Positions 43,918 through 52,616 are shown, counted from the stretch's first letter. The stretch is DNA of 64,000 nucleotides from an uncultured Oscillospiraceae bacterium (GCA_910578505.1 CAJTPV010000011.1:1-64000), one strand, 5' to 3'. Program-made: numbers and translations. Notes: generated by a model from the letters alone, not told the origin.

Positions 43918-46190
43918 TACAGCTTATTTCTCATGATCTTGCCGCTGATGGTCTTGGGCAGCTCATCTTTGAACACCACGATTCTCGGATATTTATACGG
44001 CGCGGTGTGCTGCTTGACATAGGTCTGGATCTCCTTTTTCAGCTCCTCCGTGCCCTCCTTGCCGGGCACCAGCACGATGCTGGCCTTGACCACCTGCCCG
44101 CGAATCTCATCCGGCGCGGCGGACACGCCGCACTCCAGCACATAGGGCAGCTCCATGATGACGCTCTCGATCTCGAAGGGCCCGATCCGGTAGCCGCTGG
44201 ACTTGATGACGTCGTCCGCCCGGCCCACGTACCACAGGTACCCGTCCTCGTCCTGCCACGCCACGTCCCTGGTGTGGTACAGCCCGTCGTGCCAGACCTC
44301 CCTGGTCTGCTCCTCCTCCCGGTAGTAGCCGGAGAACAGGCCGCAGGGCGCTTCCCCGTTTTCGTCCGCCCGGATGCAGATCTCCCCGTTCTCGCCGGGG
44401 GCCACCGGGTTGCCGTCCGTATCCACCAGCACCAGGTCATAGGTGGGGATGGGCTTGCCCATGGAGCCGATCTTCTGCTTGTTGCCCACCAGGTTGCCGA
44501 TGGTCAGGGTGGTCTCCGTCTGGCCGAAGCCCTCGTAAATCTGTAAACCGGTCTGGGCCTCGAACTGGCGGAAGACCTCCGGGTTCAGGGCCTCGCCGGC
44601 GGTGGTGGCGTGCTTGATGCTGCTCAGGTCGTACTGACGCAGGTCCTGCTTGATGAACATGCGGTACATGGTCGGCGGCGCGCAGAAGGTGGTGATGTTG
44701 TACTTGGCAAACAGCGGCAGGATGTCCCCCGCGTCAAACCGGTCGAAGTCGTAGGTGAAGATGGCGCCCTCGCACAGCCACTGGCCGTACAGCTTGCCCC
44801 ACAGCGCCTTGCCCCAGCCGGTCTCGCTGATGGTGAAGTGCAGCCCCTCGGCGTGGACGCAGTGCCAGTATTTGGCGGTGATGTAGTGGCCCAGGGCGTA
44901 CTTGTAGCTGTGGGCGGCAATCTTGGGGTAGCCCGTGGTGCCGCTGGTGAAGAACATCAGCATCGGGTCGCTGCCGCAGGGGGCGTCCTCGGCCCGGTCG
45001 TACTTGCTGCGGTACATGGTGTACTCGCTGTCAAAGTCGTGCCAGCCCTCCCGCTGGCCCCCCACCAGCATTTTCAGCTTCAGGGTGGGGCTGTCCTTCT
45101 CCGCCAGCTCCACCTGACGGGCCACGTCGCCGTCCGCCGTACACACGATGGCGCTGACCCCGGCGGCGTTGAACCGGTAGCTGAAATCGTGGTCCTGGAG
45201 CTGGTTGGTGGCCGGGATGGCGACAGCGCCTAGCTTGTGCAGGCCCAGAATGGCGAACCAGAACTGATAGTGCCGCTTCAGCACCAGCATCACCCGGTCC
45301 CCCCGCTGGATGCCCAGGGCCTTGAAGTAGTTGGCCGCCCGGCTGGAGGCCCGGCTCATGTCCTCAAAGGTGAACCGCCGCTCGTTCTTGTCCCGGTCCA
45401 GATGGAGCATGGCCAGCTTGTCGGGATACTTGGCCGCGATGGCGTCCACGCAGTCAAAGGCGAAGTTGAACCGGTCCGCGTTGGGGAAGGTCAGGGACTG
45501 CAAGACCCCCTGGGGGTCCTCCACAGCGCTGATGAAGTCCTTGCACACGTACTCCTCGCTGGTCCGGGCCTGGACGATGGACTGCCGGACCGCCTTCTCG
45601 TCCGCCTTCTCGCCGGAGATGACCACTGCGCAGAACTCGCAGGGCTTCCCGCCGACGGCGATCATGCCGTGGGGGGTGGAGGAGTTGTAGAGGATGCTGT
45701 CCCCCTCCTCCAGAATCTCCGTGTGCTCGCCCACCTGCACCCGCAGCTGCCCGGAGAGAATGATGTCGAACTCCTGGCCCGCGTGGGTGGTCAGATGGAT
45801 GGGCCGGTGCTGCTGGGCCTCGTCGTAATCGTAGGTGACGTAGTAGGGCTCCGCCAGCTTGTTGCGGAAGAAGGGGGCCAGGTTGCTGATCTCGATGCCC
45901 GGCTCCTTGGCGGTCTGCTGGCCCTGTCCCCGGCGGGTGACGGTGTAGCTGCTCAGGTGGGCGCTGTGTCCCTCCAGGAGGTCGGTCAGGCCGATGCCGA
46001 AGGCCAGGGAGCACTTGTGGATAAAGGTAAAGGGCAGGTCGGTCCTGGCGGCCTCATAATCCCGGTACTGATCCAGCGTCAGATCGGTCTTCTGCGCCAT
46101 TTCCACTTCGCTGAAGCCGCAGATGCCCCGCATCTCGCGGATCCGGAAAGCGACCTCCATCAGCTGGGTATTGACATTTGTTGTGTCCAT
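43917..46190 (-). CDS. XRE-cupin-AMP-dependent acyl-CoA synthetase fusion
   Basis: This 757-residue protein joins three parts. Residues about 1-75 form an XRE helix-turn-helix (MRGICGFSEVEMAQKTDLTL). Residues about 110-200 form a cupin domain with AGQEFDIILSGQLRVQVGEH and DSILYNSSTPHGM. Residues about 240-757 form an AMP-ligase with FFTSGTTGYPKIAAH (P-loop), YEGFGQTET, YHTRDVAWQDEDGYLWYVGR and C-terminal Lys in LPKTISGKIMRNKL. The ligase most resembles medium or branched/aryl acyl-CoA synthetases (AcsM/Bile or ACSM-like), but substrate is not determined. A T-box leader and promoter precede it. The HTH-cupin half may sense a ligand and regulate transcription. Confidence 0.9.
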   Translation of the reverse strand: MDTTNVNTQLMEVAFRIREMRGICGFSEVEMAQKTDLTLDQYRDYEAARTDLPFTFIHKCSLAFGIGLTDLLEGHSAHLSSYTVTRRGQGQQTAKEPGIEISNLAPFFRNKLAEPYYVTYDYDEAQQHRPIHLTTHAGQEFDIILSGQLRVQVGEHTEILEEGDSILYNSSTPHGMIAVGGKPCEFCAVVISGEKADEKAVRQSIVQARTSEEYVCKDFISAVEDPQGVLQSLTFPNADRFNFAFDCVDAIAAKYPDKLAMLHLDRDKNERRFTFEDMSRASSRAANYFKALGIQRGDRVMLVLKRHYQFWFAILGLHKLGAVAIPATNQLQDHDFSYRFNAAGVSAIVCTADGDVARQVELAEKDSPTLKLKMLVGGQREGWHDFDSEYTMYRSKYDRAEDAPCGSDPMLMFFTSGTTGYPKIAAHSYKYALGHYITAKYWHCVHAEGLHFTISETGWGKALWGKLYGQWLCEGAIFTYDFDRFDAGDILPLFAKYNITTFCAPPTMYRMFIKQDLRQYDLSSIKHATTAGEALNPEVFRQFEAQTGLQIYEGFGQTETTLTIGNLVGNKQKIGSMGKPIPTYDLVLVDTDGNPVAPGENGEICIRADENGEAPCGLFSGYYREEEQTREVWHDGLYHTRDVAWQDEDGYLWYVGRADDVIKSSGYRIGPFEIESVIMELPYVLECGVSAAPDEIRGQVVKASIVLVPGKEGTEELKKEIQTYVKQHTAPYKYPRIVVFKDELPKTISGKIMRNKL

Positions 46191-46249
46191 AAGACGTTCC
46201 TCCTGGAAAATATAGTATGTGTTTGTGAAGCAGGGGCCAGGGCCAGGAA

Positions 46250-46548
46250 AAGGAAAAAGCCCGCCTCAAAGAGAAAATCTTTGAGACGAGCCATTGTTCG
46301 ACAATGTACCCGCGGTACCACTCAAATTGCGCCTCTCAGCGCCGCCTTCAGGCTCCAGCAAGCCCTATGCACTAACGCGGCAGTAACGGGAGGCGTCTAC
46401 TAATCCAGAGGATATTCGGGCCTCCAGCTCGGAAGGGATGGGACCATGAGCCCGCCGCTGCCGGACTTCCACCAGTGCCCGGCTCTCTGCAAGCGGACGG
46501 AACTCGTCCGTCTTCGTCATCGCTTTTCTATTCACTTCTCCTGCACTC
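46250..46548 (-). promoter_or_regulatory. T-box riboswitch leader upstream of the acyl-CoA synthetase
   Basis: Reading the minus strand, Stem I begins near GCGATGACGAAGACG and has GCAGAGAGCCGGG and TGGTGGAAGTCCGGC distal motifs. The T-box core GAGTGGTACCGCGGGTAC lies at 46324-46307, followed by a terminator with TTTTT. Pairing of GAG..CCG..CCGCT with AGCGG..CGG..CTC places the specifier loop at CTC-ATG-GTC-C-CATC, making GTC (46444-46442, Val) the best candidate. UGGU in the T-box matches an A73 discriminator, as in tRNA-Val. ATC (Ile, 46439-46437) is the chief alternative. Confidence 0.88.
46252..46288 (-). terminator. T-box terminator hairpin
   Basis: CGTCTCAAAGA (46288-46278) pairs with TCTTTGAGGCG (near 46272-46262) on the minus strand and is followed by GGCTTTTTCC. 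Confidence 0.85.
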
Positions 46549-46573
46549 TACACCTTTTCTCCCTGTTTGTCAA
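46545..46573 (-). promoter_or_regulatory. Promoter of the T-box transcript
   Basis: TTGACA (46573-46568) and TAGAGT (46550-46545) are 17 bases apart on the minus strand, immediately ahead of Stem I. Confidence 0.75.
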
Positions 46574-46618
46574 GACTTTTTTCATGATGCCAGCAATTTT
46601 GTTGGCACTGATGCCGGC

Positions 46619-47965
46619 TCAGGCATGCTCATCGCCGCTGCTTTCTAAAAACAGCAGCATCCAGCAGACCGCCAGCAAATCGGCGCAGCCGCCGGCGGAC
46701 CAGTTGTGCCGGATAAATTCCGCATCCAGGGCCGCTCGGAACGCCCTGTCCGGCCGGGGGTCCCCGGACAGCGCCTGCCGCAGCTGCTCCCTGCCCAGCT
46801 GCCACTGCTGGTGCCCCGCCCTGGACATCCAGCAGGTATCCTCGGCGCGGGCCATCAGATGCAGCAAAACAATCCCGCCGGCGTCGTCCGGGGAACAGCC
46901 CTCCTCCAAAAGCGTCTTCAACAGGGGCAGCCCCACCGTCCGGACCAGCGGAAAGCCCGCCGCCGCCTCGCCCCGGACGCCGCCCACGCCGTGGGCCTGG
47001 TACAGCCGCTCCCCCGCCGTCCGGGCCGACGGGTCCCGCCGGCTGTTCTCCGCCAGCGCGGCGCACTCGCCCAGCAGCCGCTCCGCGCGCAGGGGCGCTC
47101 CCTGTCCGTACAGCCGCCCCGCCCCGCCGCACAGCAGCCCCATGGAGAAAATCGCGCCCTTGTGGGCGTTGACGCCGCCGGTGGCCCGGAGCATCGCCCG
47201 CTCCGCCTGCCGCCCCGCGTAGTTCAGCGCCTGAAACACCGCCGCTGGGGACGCGCCGGAAAAGCGGATGCCCTGCAGCGCCATGTCCCGGAACCAGGGC
47301 GTCAGCGACGAGGCGCTGCGCAGGAAGGTGTAAAAATCCATGTCCGGATGTGCGCCGGCGTTGGCCCGGTCCACCAGGCCGGGCTTAGGCGTCACGGAGA
47401 CCTCATACAGCAGGCTCCGGACGGCCAGAGCGGCAGTCTGGTCCGCGAACCTGCTCTGAAAATGCCCGCGCAGCACCGCCTGGGTCCGCCCCTGCAGCTC
47501 CTCCACCGTATGGACCCGGCGGGAGGCGCACTCCGCCGCCGGGCCGCTGCAGAGCAGGCACCGGCGCGGGGGCAGGCCAACCTCGCTCCGGTCCAGCTTC
47601 CGCCCGTCCGGGGCCAGCACGTCCATATCAAAGAGCCGCCCCAGCCCGTCCGCCTCCTCGATCTGACAGGCCAGCCGCTTTACCTCCCCCGCCGGCCCGT
47701 CCACCACAAAAAGCGCCTCGTTGCCGGTGGCCCTGCGGGTTTCCTCAAAATGCAGGATGGGAAAGGGCGCCAGCTGCATCCGCAGCAGCTCCAGCCCCTC
47801 CAGATACCCCTGCAGGATCAGCGCCGAGTTCTTCACCGGGCCCGCAATATTCATGGTGAAGGAGACCAGCGTCCTGTGATATTTTTCCAGCAGCGCCCGC
47901 TGGCGGAAGGCCCGGACCTCCCGTGCGTCCAGCATCTCCCGCAGGCGCACCTCTCTCAGCTCCAT
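46619..47965 (-). CDS. citXG: CitX-CitG fusion: citrate lyase prosthetic-group synthesis and transfer
   Basis: The 448-residue fusion has a CitX-like N-terminus (about 1-170; apo-citrate lyase phosphoribosyl-dephospho-CoA transferase, with LVSFTMNIAGPVKNS and the late CLLCSGPAAECASRR) and a CitG-like C-terminus (about 175-448; triphosphoribosyl-dephospho-CoA synthase, with YEVSVTPKPGLVDRANAGAH and GGVNAHKGAIFSMGLL). Together they make and attach the prosthetic group of citrate lyase acyl carrier protein. The lyase subunits citD/E/F are absent from the window. Ten bases separate it from citC. Confidence 0.88.
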   Translation of the reverse strand: MELREVRLREMLDAREVRAFRQRALLEKYHRTLVSFTMNIAGPVKNSALILQGYLEGLELLRMQLAPFPILHFEETRRATGNEALFVVDGPAGEVKRLACQIEEADGLGRLFDMDVLAPDGRKLDRSEVGLPPRRCLLCSGPAAECASRRVHTVEELQGRTQAVLRGHFQSRFADQTAALAVRSLLYEVSVTPKPGLVDRANAGAHPDMDFYTFLRSASSLTPWFRDMALQGIRFSGASPAAVFQALNYAGRQAERAMLRATGGVNAHKGAIFSMGLLCGGAGRLYGQGAPLRAERLLGECAALAENSRRDPSARTAGERLYQAHGVGGVRGEAAAGFPLVRTVGLPLLKTLLEEGCSPDDAGGIVLLHLMARAEDTCWMSRAGHQQWQLGREQLRQALSGDPRPDRAFRAALDAEFIRHNWSAGGCADLLAVCWMLLFLESSGDEHA

Positions 47966-47975
47966 AGCGCACCTC

Positions 47976-49019
47976 TCAGTGATGAATCAGCCGGCGGCTG
48001 TCCTGGATCCTGCGGATCACATCTGCCGCCGCCGCCGAGCGGAAATAGGCCAGCGTGGTCTCCGGCAGCAGCGCTTCCAGCGCGTCCCACCGCCCGTCGT
48101 GGATGCACTGGCGCACCGTGCTGGCGCTGATGGGCCGCCGGCCCGCCTGCCTGCGGGGCAGGATCGCGCACTCCACCCCGGCGGCGGGCAGCCGCTCCGC
48201 AAGGACCTGGTTGTACAGCGCCGTCACCCCGCTGGCCGGCTCGTCGCCCAGGTAGCGGCGGGTGATGCCCAGCGCCTGGGCGATGGAGCCGAAGACGGCG
48301 GCGTCCAGCTCCGCGTGGCTCCGGCTCACCTGCGCGCTGTCCTGCAGAAAGTAGCTGGGAAAGGTGGCGGAGGAGATGAGGTAGGGCCCCGTTTCGTGGA
48401 GGACCACGTTGTCCAGATGGGCTGTGCCCGCCTTGACCAGCTCCCGGCGGACGGCAAAGGGCACCAGGCTGGCGTCCTCGCTGACCACAAACAGGTGCAG
48501 GACGCCGCACTGCGCCGCCGCCTGCTCCGCCAGGTACTGGTGGCCCAGGGTGAAGGGGTTGGCGTTCATGACCACAGCTGCGCCGCTCCGGGTGGGCCCG
48601 CCGCATTCCCGGACCAGCCCCTGCAGGAAATTGGGGAAGCCTGCCCTGCGGTTTTCCAGAAAGCTGACCCGCCCCGGCGTCTGGGCAATGCAGTGGAAGC
48701 CCAGGTCCTGAAAGAACCTGGCGGACTCGGTCTTGGTATAGACAAACAGGTGGAGGTTTCCGCGCTGGAGCTGGACTTGCATCAGGTGGGCGACGAGCTG
48801 GTTCAGCAGCCCCTCCCCCTGGTGTTCCCTGCTGACGGCAAAGCAGCGCAGCGTGTTTCCAAAGCAGCTTCCGGTGGCAATCACACAGCCGTCGCCGTCG
48901 TACATGGCGCAGACATAGTCCAGGTTGGCGTCCCTGCGGATGCCCTCCTGCTCCAGCAGGCCGTCGATCTGCGCCTGCGCGCGCCGGTCGGCGGGAGAGA
49001 CCTGGGAAATGGTATACAT
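47976..49019 (-). CDS. citC: [Citrate (pro-3S)-lyase] ligase
   Basis: The 347-residue enzyme acetylates the prosthetic group of citrate lyase to activate it. A GNAT-like N-terminus (AVSREHQGEGLLNQLV) precedes a nucleotidyltransferase domain with VMNANPFTLGHQYLAE and RRPISASTVRQCI. The ATG at 49019 follows ATGGAGGCATCTCT. It sits between the chromate transporter and citXG. Confidence 0.93.
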   Translation of the reverse strand: MYTISQVSPADRRAQAQIDGLLEQEGIRRDANLDYVCAMYDGDGCVIATGSCFGNTLRCFAVSREHQGEGLLNQLVAHLMQVQLQRGNLHLFVYTKTESARFFQDLGFHCIAQTPGRVSFLENRRAGFPNFLQGLVRECGGPTRSGAAVVMNANPFTLGHQYLAEQAAAQCGVLHLFVVSEDASLVPFAVRRELVKAGTAHLDNVVLHETGPYLISSATFPSYFLQDSAQVSRSHAELDAAVFGSIAQALGITRRYLGDEPASGVTALYNQVLAERLPAAGVECAILPRRQAGRRPISASTVRQCIHDGRWDALEALLPETTLAYFRSAAAADVIRRIQDSRRLIHH

Positions 49020-49044
49020 AGAGATGCCTCCATTCTGATCATTT

Positions 49045-49785
49045 CTAAGAGCCTGCGAAAAGGAGCCCAAGCAGCCCGCCAATCAGAATCACCTTTGGAA
49101 CGCTCCATTTCGCCTTGAGCAGCAGCGCCAGCGCCAGTATGCCGATCAGAAGATTTCCCATCACCGGCGCTCCCCCCGCCAGATAGCTGCTTTGGAACAG
49201 ATCCACAAGCACCGCGCAGACCAGCTCGATGCAGACCGGCCGCACCCCCAGCATCATCTGCTTCAGAAGGGGGCTGTTTTTGAACCGCTCAAAGAAGATG
49301 GCCGCCGCCGCGCACAGGGTAAAGGTGGGCGTCAGCACGCCCAGCGGGAGGCAGGCCCGCTGGGGAAACGCCCCCCTGCAGAGCCTGCCCACGGCGGAAA
49401 CAATGACCGGCGCAACCACGCATCGCACGCCGGAGAGCATCCGCTCCACCCAGACATTGTCCCGGACCGCCCGGTAGCCCACGGTGAGAAAGCTGAGCAG
49501 TACCAGCGGCGGTATGGAGATCCCCAGCACCGCCAGCACGCCGCCCGGCACACCGGCCAGATGGTGCCCGAAGAGATAGGCCACGTTCCCGATCATCAGC
49601 CCCGGAAGGCTCTTGCCCACGCTGACGATATCCAGCAGCTCCCCGGACGTTATCTCCCCGCGCTTCTCCACAAAGTCCTTCTCGATCTGGGCCACGATGC
49701 TCCAGCCGCCGCCAAAGGTATACCAGCCGATCCGGAAGAAGTACCAGAACAGCCCCGCCGCCGTTTTCAATCTCCCGCCCGTCAT
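49045..49785 (-). CDS. Chromate transporter family (ChrA-like) protein, single domain
   Basis: The 246-residue membrane protein has the ChrA signature FFRIGWYTFGGGWSIVAQIEKDFVEKRG, then GKSLPGLMIGNVAYLFGH and several hydrophobic helices. It is a half-size CHR protein. Such proteins usually work as pairs, but no partner is adjacent. GGAGGGAGCTTGA precedes the ATG. Clustering with citrate genes makes an organic or oxyanion substrate other than chromate possible (inference). Confidence 0.85.
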   Translation of the reverse strand: MTGGRLKTAAGLFWYFFRIGWYTFGGGWSIVAQIEKDFVEKRGEITSGELLDIVSVGKSLPGLMIGNVAYLFGHHLAGVPGGVLAVLGISIPPLVLLSFLTVGYRAVRDNVWVERMLSGVRCVVAPVIVSAVGRLCRGAFPQRACLPLGVLTPTFTLCAAAAIFFERFKNSPLLKQMMLGVRPVCIELVCAVLVDLFQSSYLAGGAPVMGNLLIGILALALLLKAKWSVPKVILIGGLLGLLFAGS

Positions 49786-49824
49786 TCAAGCTCCCTCCTC
49801 CGTTTGCTGCTGCCGCTGAACGTC

Positions 49825-49853
49825 ATGATACGTTGATTGCTGCAAAAAAGCAA
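49825..49853 (-). promoter_or_regulatory. Promoter of chrA-citC-citXG
   Basis: TTGCTT (49853-49848) and TATCAT (49830-49825) on the minus strand have a 17-base spacer, about 40 bases ahead of the transporter gene. Confidence 0.55.
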
Positions 49854-49920
49854 GCCCTTCCGCAGAAAAATTTGGGTCCCCGCCTGCCGCCCGGACGATG
49901 CGGGGCGGCCTTGTTTGTCC

Positions 49921-49949
49921 TTGACACCGGCGGTTTTCCCGGTTACACT
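49921..49949 (+). promoter_or_regulatory. Promoter of the GHKL sensor kinase gene
   Basis: TTGACA (49921-49926) and TACACT (49944-49949) are 17 bases apart, about 30 bases before the ATG at 49980. Confidence 0.7.
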
Positions 49950-49979
49950 ATAGCAGACGACACAGGGGAGGGGCAGGCT

Positions 49980-51758
49980 ATGTGGTTAGAACAGCGGTGG
50001 ACGAGGCGGCTGGCGGCGGGATTGTTCCTGCTGTGCGTGGTAGGGCTGCTATGGCTGCTGGGGCTGGAGACGGTCTCCCGGCGGGAGTCTGTGCCTGTGC
50101 TGCCGGAGGCCGTGGGCGGCGCGCCGGGGATGGACGGGCTCTATCTCTATGCCGGCCCGCTGGAGCTGGAATACACCCTCCCGGCGTGGGAGGGGCAGCG
50201 CCCCATGCTGGAGCTCCGGGGGCTTTACACGCCGGCGGAGCTGCTGCTGGACGGCGCGCCCCTCCAGCGCATTGCGCAGGGCCTGGGCATCCTGTATGTG
50301 CCGCTGCCCCAGGACTGGGCCGGCCGGACCCTCACGCTCACCACGGAAAAGGGGCCGGAGGACCCGGTCCCATCCCTCTATCTCACGGACAACCTGACGA
50401 TCACCGAGTGGAACTGGGCGGACGCCTGCCGCTACGCCTTTCCCACCGCCGCCTTCGGCGTGATCTTTCTGCTGACGCTGGGTCTGTTCCTGTACGGCTG
50501 GCTGGAGGGCACACAGCCCTGGCCGGTGCTCCTGCTCAGCGCCGCCGCCCTGGGCCAGTTTGTGTACTTCTATCTGCCGAATCTCGCCCTCTACAGCCTG
50601 CCGGCCCCGCTCTACGGGCTGGCGCTGTGCCAATCCCGCGCGTTCCTTTTCGCCGCGCCGCCCCTGTACCTGCTGCTGGGCATGAAAAAACAGCGGAAGG
50701 TCTTCGCGCTCTTTGCCGTTCTGCCCTCCCTGTTCTATTTTGTGTTCGCAGGCTTTCAGACCCTGTTTCCGGTCCTCTCCGGCGTGGCCCTCTATGCGGG
50801 GCTGGCCTTCTACCTCACCGCCGCCGCCCTGCTGCTCTGCTCGGTGCTGGAGTACCGGGACGGCAACCCGGTGTTCCGCCTGTTCCTGCCCTGGCTGGGG
50901 GCCTGCGCCGCCGCTCTGGCGCTGCTGTGCATCGTCTCGCTGGTGCGGACGGGGGCGCTGCCGGCGTTTGCCCAGACGTTCCTTTGGGAGCTCAGGTTTC
51001 TCCAGACGAATGAGACCCTGTATTACTGGAGCAGCCTGCTGTTGGCGCTGTGCCTTCTGGAGAGCATAACCGCCCACATCCGGCGCATAGCGGACCGCGG
51101 CGCGGAGATACAGGTGCTGTCCGCCAAAGAGAGCCTGACGCGGGAGCAGCTGGCCACCGTCCTGGAGAGCGCCGCCGCTCTGGAGCGGGTCCGGCACGAT
51201 GTGAAGAACCATTATCTTGTCATGCAGCGCCTGCAGCAGGCCGGGGAAGCGGAGCGGCTGGGCGCCTATCTGGACGGGCTGATTGCGGAGGTGACGTCGA
51301 TCCCCGCCCTGGCCTACGCGCTGCACCCGGCCATCAACGCCGTGCTGACCACCATGCTGACCCGCGCGCAGGAGCAGGGGATCGCGGTGGAGCGCCGGGT
51401 CGACGTGCCGGAGACGCTGCCATTCCCGGACACGGACCTCTGCACGGTGCTGATGAATCTGCTGCAAAACGCGCTGGACGCCAACGCCCAGGCCCCGGAG
51501 GGGGCGCGGAAATGGCTGCGGGTCAGTCTCCACACCCGCGGCGTCCACCTGTATATCGGCGTGGAGAACGCCCGCTTTTCCCCGGTGGACTACGACGGGA
51601 AAAGCGGCCTGTGCCGCACCACCAAAGGGGACAAGGCCGCCCACGGCTATGGCCTGAAGGCGGCCCAGGCGGTGGCGCGGAAATACAGGGGCGATCTGCT
51701 GCTGCACTTTCCGGACGGCTCCTTTTCCGCCGCCGCCGCGCTGCAGATGCCGGATTAA
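49980..51758 (+). CDS. 7TM-type GHKL sensor histidine kinase
   Basis: The 592-residue protein has a signal-like first helix (about 10-28), an extracytoplasmic beta domain (about 35-150), about seven hydrophobic helices (about 155-365) and a cytoplasmic GHKL kinase domain. H406 lies in ERVRHDVKNHYLVM, with an N-box TVLMNLLQNALDAN and a G2 GYGLKAAQ. The layout resembles 7TMR-DISM/AgrC-like kinases that normally pair with LytTR regulators; none is adjacent. GGGGAGGGGCAGGCT precedes the ATG. Confidence 0.85.
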   Translation: MWLEQRWTRRLAAGLFLLCVVGLLWLLGLETVSRRESVPVLPEAVGGAPGMDGLYLYAGPLELEYTLPAWEGQRPMLELRGLYTPAELLLDGAPLQRIAQGLGILYVPLPQDWAGRTLTLTTEKGPEDPVPSLYLTDNLTITEWNWADACRYAFPTAAFGVIFLLTLGLFLYGWLEGTQPWPVLLLSAAALGQFVYFYLPNLALYSLPAPLYGLALCQSRAFLFAAPPLYLLLGMKKQRKVFALFAVLPSLFYFVFAGFQTLFPVLSGVALYAGLAFYLTAAALLLCSVLEYRDGNPVFRLFLPWLGACAAALALLCIVSLVRTGALPAFAQTFLWELRFLQTNETLYYWSSLLLALCLLESITAHIRRIADRGAEIQVLSAKESLTREQLATVLESAAALERVRHDVKNHYLVMQRLQQAGEAERLGAYLDGLIAEVTSIPALAYALHPAINAVLTTMLTRAQEQGIAVERRVDVPETLPFPDTDLCTVLMNLLQNALDANAQAPEGARKWLRVSLHTRGVHLYIGVENARFSPVDYDGKSGLCRTTKGDKAAHGYGLKAAQAVARKYRGDLLLHFPDGSFSAAAALQMPD

Positions 51759-51794
51759 AACGCGCCCGGCACATATTACGGAGGTCTCTGTCCC

Positions 51795-52616
51795 ATGATT
51801 ACATTGAATCTGAATGACCAGGTCATCAAAAGCCTGAGCCGGCCGGAGCTGGACATCCTGAAATACGCCTATGAAAACACCGAGGCCCTGCTCACCATGA
51901 CCATTCAGGAGCTGGCGGGGGCGGTGTCCTACTCCTCCGCCACCATCCTCCGGTTCTGTAAAAAGCTGGGCTACTCCGGCTTTGCGGAGTTCAAATACGC
52001 CCTGCGCGCGGAGCTGCGGCGGACCGGGCCGGAAATCTCCGTCCAGAGCGGCCACCAGTTCACCACCGGCATGCTTATCGACACCATCAGCTCCAATATC
52101 CAGGCCACCAGCAAGCTCATCCGGGAGGAGCAGCTGAACCAGACCTTCCGCTATCTGGACAGCGGCTGCCCCATCTACCTCTGGTCCCCCGGCGGGCTGA
52201 CCAGCGTGGCGGTGGAGTACTTCGAAAAGCTGCTGCTGTCCATCGGGCGGCAGGAGGTGTATTTTGTGGAGTCCGTGCGGATGTTTGAGCACATCCTCCG
52301 CAGCCGCACCGGGCCGTGCCTGCTGATTTTGATCAGCACCTCCGGCAAATACCCCACCACCATCCGCCTGGGCAAGATCGCCCAGGTCAACAACATCCCC
52401 ATCCTCTCCATCACCCCCTACGCCAACAACGAGGTGGCGGAGCTGGCGGACGTGAATTTCCGCTTCTTCTCCAACGAGCGGGAAAACCTGGGCGCGGAGT
52501 TCACCTCCCGCCTGCCTGTATTTTTCGTCATCAACACCATCATCCAGTGCTATCTGCGCTATAAGGAGCCGTCCCCCGCGGACGGAGAGGGAGGCGGATA
52601 TGCTGCCTTTATTTGA
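51795..52616 (+). CDS. RpiR/MurR family transcriptional regulator
   Basis: The 273-residue regulator has an N-terminal HTH_6 domain (about 1-80, LAGAVSYSSATILRFCKKLGYSGFAEFK) and a SIS sugar-isomerase-like domain (about 100-240, CPIYLWSPGGLTSVAVEYF and ILISTSGKYPTT). RpiR proteins sense phosphorylated sugars. It overlaps a second RpiR gene by 17 bases and is near the broken alpha-glucoside genes it may control. Confidence 0.9.
   Translation: MITLNLNDQVIKSLSRPELDILKYAYENTEALLTMTIQELAGAVSYSSATILRFCKKLGYSGFAEFKYALRAELRRTGPEISVQSGHQFTTGMLIDTISSNIQATSKLIREEQLNQTFRYLDSGCPIYLWSPGGLTSVAVEYFEKLLLSIGRQEVYFVESVRMFEHILRSRTGPCLLILISTSGKYPTTIRLGKIAQVNNIPILSITPYANNEVAELADVNFRFFSNERENLGAEFTSRLPVFFVINTIIQCYLRYKEPSPADGEGGGYAAFI

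Noticed and set aside
46431..46448. Trp (TGG), Gly (GGT) or Ser (TCC) as T-box specifier
   Set aside because: These triplets occur in the same loop, but the T-box UGGU fits A73 tRNAs; tRNA-Trp and tRNA-Ser usually carry G73 and tRNA-Gly U73. Register also favours GTC.
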